From Austropuccinia psidii (taxonomy: Eukaryota; Basidiomycota; Pucciniomycetes; Pucciniales; Sphaerophragmiaceae): a stretch of 64,000 nt of DNA. The DNA lies in the NCBI GenBank assembly GCA_023105745.1, contig JALGQZ010000001.1:46871662-46935661 (forward strand). The letters are read 5' to 3'. The notes below the pieces were generated by a model. It saw only the letters and a program-made list of their open reading frames with translations. It had not been told where the DNA came from and ran no database searches. Position 1 is the first letter of the stretch, and the number at the start of each line of letters is the position of its first letter. Shown here in pieces: positions 63,065-64,000 of the stretch. The position numbers were made by a program, and so were the translations under genes.

Positions 63065-63302
63065 CAGCCCCTCTTTCTCCCCCCTGGGGACTTTTCCCCA
63101 GTTAATTAATTTAGTTTATTTATTATTGCATAATTATTCTTATCCTTATTTTGGGTATTATAATTATTTAATTTTAAGTTAGTCTTTGAATTTCTCTCTT
63201 TGCCTGTCCAGTATGAGTTGGGGGGCCATATCCTTATTAACCCTTCTCTTTCCATTCTGACAGTTTGAAACAGTGGACTTGGACTTGTTTGTGGTTGGCT
63301 CT
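63065..63302 (+). repeat. T2 LTR fragment in duplicated segment
   Basis: Copy of 50828-51065, from CAGCCCCTC to GTTGGCTCT. Confidence 0.9.
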
Positions 63303-64000
63303 TGTAAGGTTTGACTATGAAACAATAAGTAAAAATTACTAATATTTTACTTATTGTACTATGAATGACCTTATAAATGAAATAAATAAGGTAAAAATAA
63401 TTATAATAATAAAGAATTATTATGATTATGGCGTAAAAATAATTATATTATTAATAAAATATGATAATATAATTTTTATAATAAAATAAATATATTAATA
63501 TAAAATAATTAATATATTTAATAGCACTTTATTATTGTTACAAACAAATAATAAAGGCGTAAAAAATTGTTTTTTATTAATAAAAAACAATTGATAACAA
63601 TAATATTACCAATATTAAAGTTATAAATTAATATAAATACTATTTATATTAATTAAAGAATTATTAAAAGAGTAATAATAGAGAAAATTATTATAATAAG
63701 AGAAAATAACCTACTTTTAATACTTAATATAATAATTTTGAGATATTTTACACCAAATAATGTAAATACAACTTATACAAATTGCATCTACAATAAAAAA
63801 TAGAGAAATTACAAATATTCTTGATTTTTTATGTGGAAATGAGTTGTAGAGAGATTTTTAACAAAAACAATTAAAAAAATGATTTAATCACGTCAAAATT
63901 GATGATTATAATAAGATGATTTTTGGTCTTTAATAATATAAAAGTTTTATATATAAAGAATAAAGATATTACTTTTTTAATGGTATTGATTTAATGTTTT
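63303..64000 (-). repeat. Family C LTR in duplicated segment, continues past window
   Basis: Copy of 51066-51763. Unlike 60553-61127 it is uninterrupted through the position where that copy breaks off. Confidence 0.92.

Larger units (their letters stand above)
61125..64000. repeat. Second copy of 48888-51763 (12,237-bp offset)
   Basis: Every landmark keeps the same offset: PBS-position box, B LTR ends (48998 to 61235; 50827 to 63064), the T2 fragment (50828 to 63065) and the C LTR start (51066 to 63303). At least four single-base differences are visible, for example 48987/61224 and two near 49591-49600 / 61828-61837. Confidence 0.95.

Overview
This is eukaryotic nuclear DNA from a repeat-choked, AT-rich fungal genome. 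Introns are short (about 60-150 bp, GT..AG), and almost all coding sequence belongs to Ty3/gypsy chromovirus-like LTR retrotransposons. The gag-pol families closely resemble, from memory and unverified, polyproteins abundant in rust fungi (Pucciniales), especially the myrtle rust Austropuccinia psidii. I therefore suggest a rust fungus; the species is inference. CG dinucleotides are very scarce in most of the elements and ordinary in the one host-like gene, as expected where transposons are CpG-methylated and decay.

Layout, using private names. (1) 1-19413 is a nested stack. A1 (+ strand, family A, open gag-pol, 3' LTR to 7230) appears inserted in the leader of T1 (+ strand, Tf-type chromovirus pseudogene, 3' LTR 14057-14834). 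T1 in turn cuts A2 (- strand, decayed family A element, LTR 17523-19413). (2) 19414-32338 is very AT-rich. A Mutator-like DNA transposon (25076-29441) carries a decayed transposase fused to an OTU peptidase domain. It sits exactly between two copies of a roughly 2.07 kb repeat, and the left copy is split by a 2.9 kb T-type solo LTR with a GTCCT target duplication. (3) 32339-33801 holds the only host-type gene, a seven-exon short-chain dehydrogenase with an 11-nt micro-exon. CpG-rich unassigned sequence and a Ty1/copia remnant follow. (4) 35899-64000 is a second nested stack: B2 (+ strand, truncated family B element) is cut by T-type LTR T2. T2 is split by B1, a complete family B element with an intact 1974-codon ORF and CAGCC target duplications, and again by C1, a decayed family C element that itself contains another T-type LTR. 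From 61125 to the window end the sequence repeats 48888 onward at a constant offset of 12237 bp, so a tandem 12.2 kb duplication (or assembly duplication) begins there.

The retroelements share one plan: LTR, a conserved GGCC..GCCATG box where the primer site should be, a predicted small leader intron, a conserved ORF1 that overlaps the first part of the long gag-pol frame, then capsid, CCHC knuckle, protease, reverse transcriptase, RNase H, integrase and a chromodomain-like tail. The overlapping ORF1, the leader splice acceptor and the ATGA stop/start junction in family B are the most likely undescribed biology here, followed by the MULE-OTU element and its huge flanking repeat.
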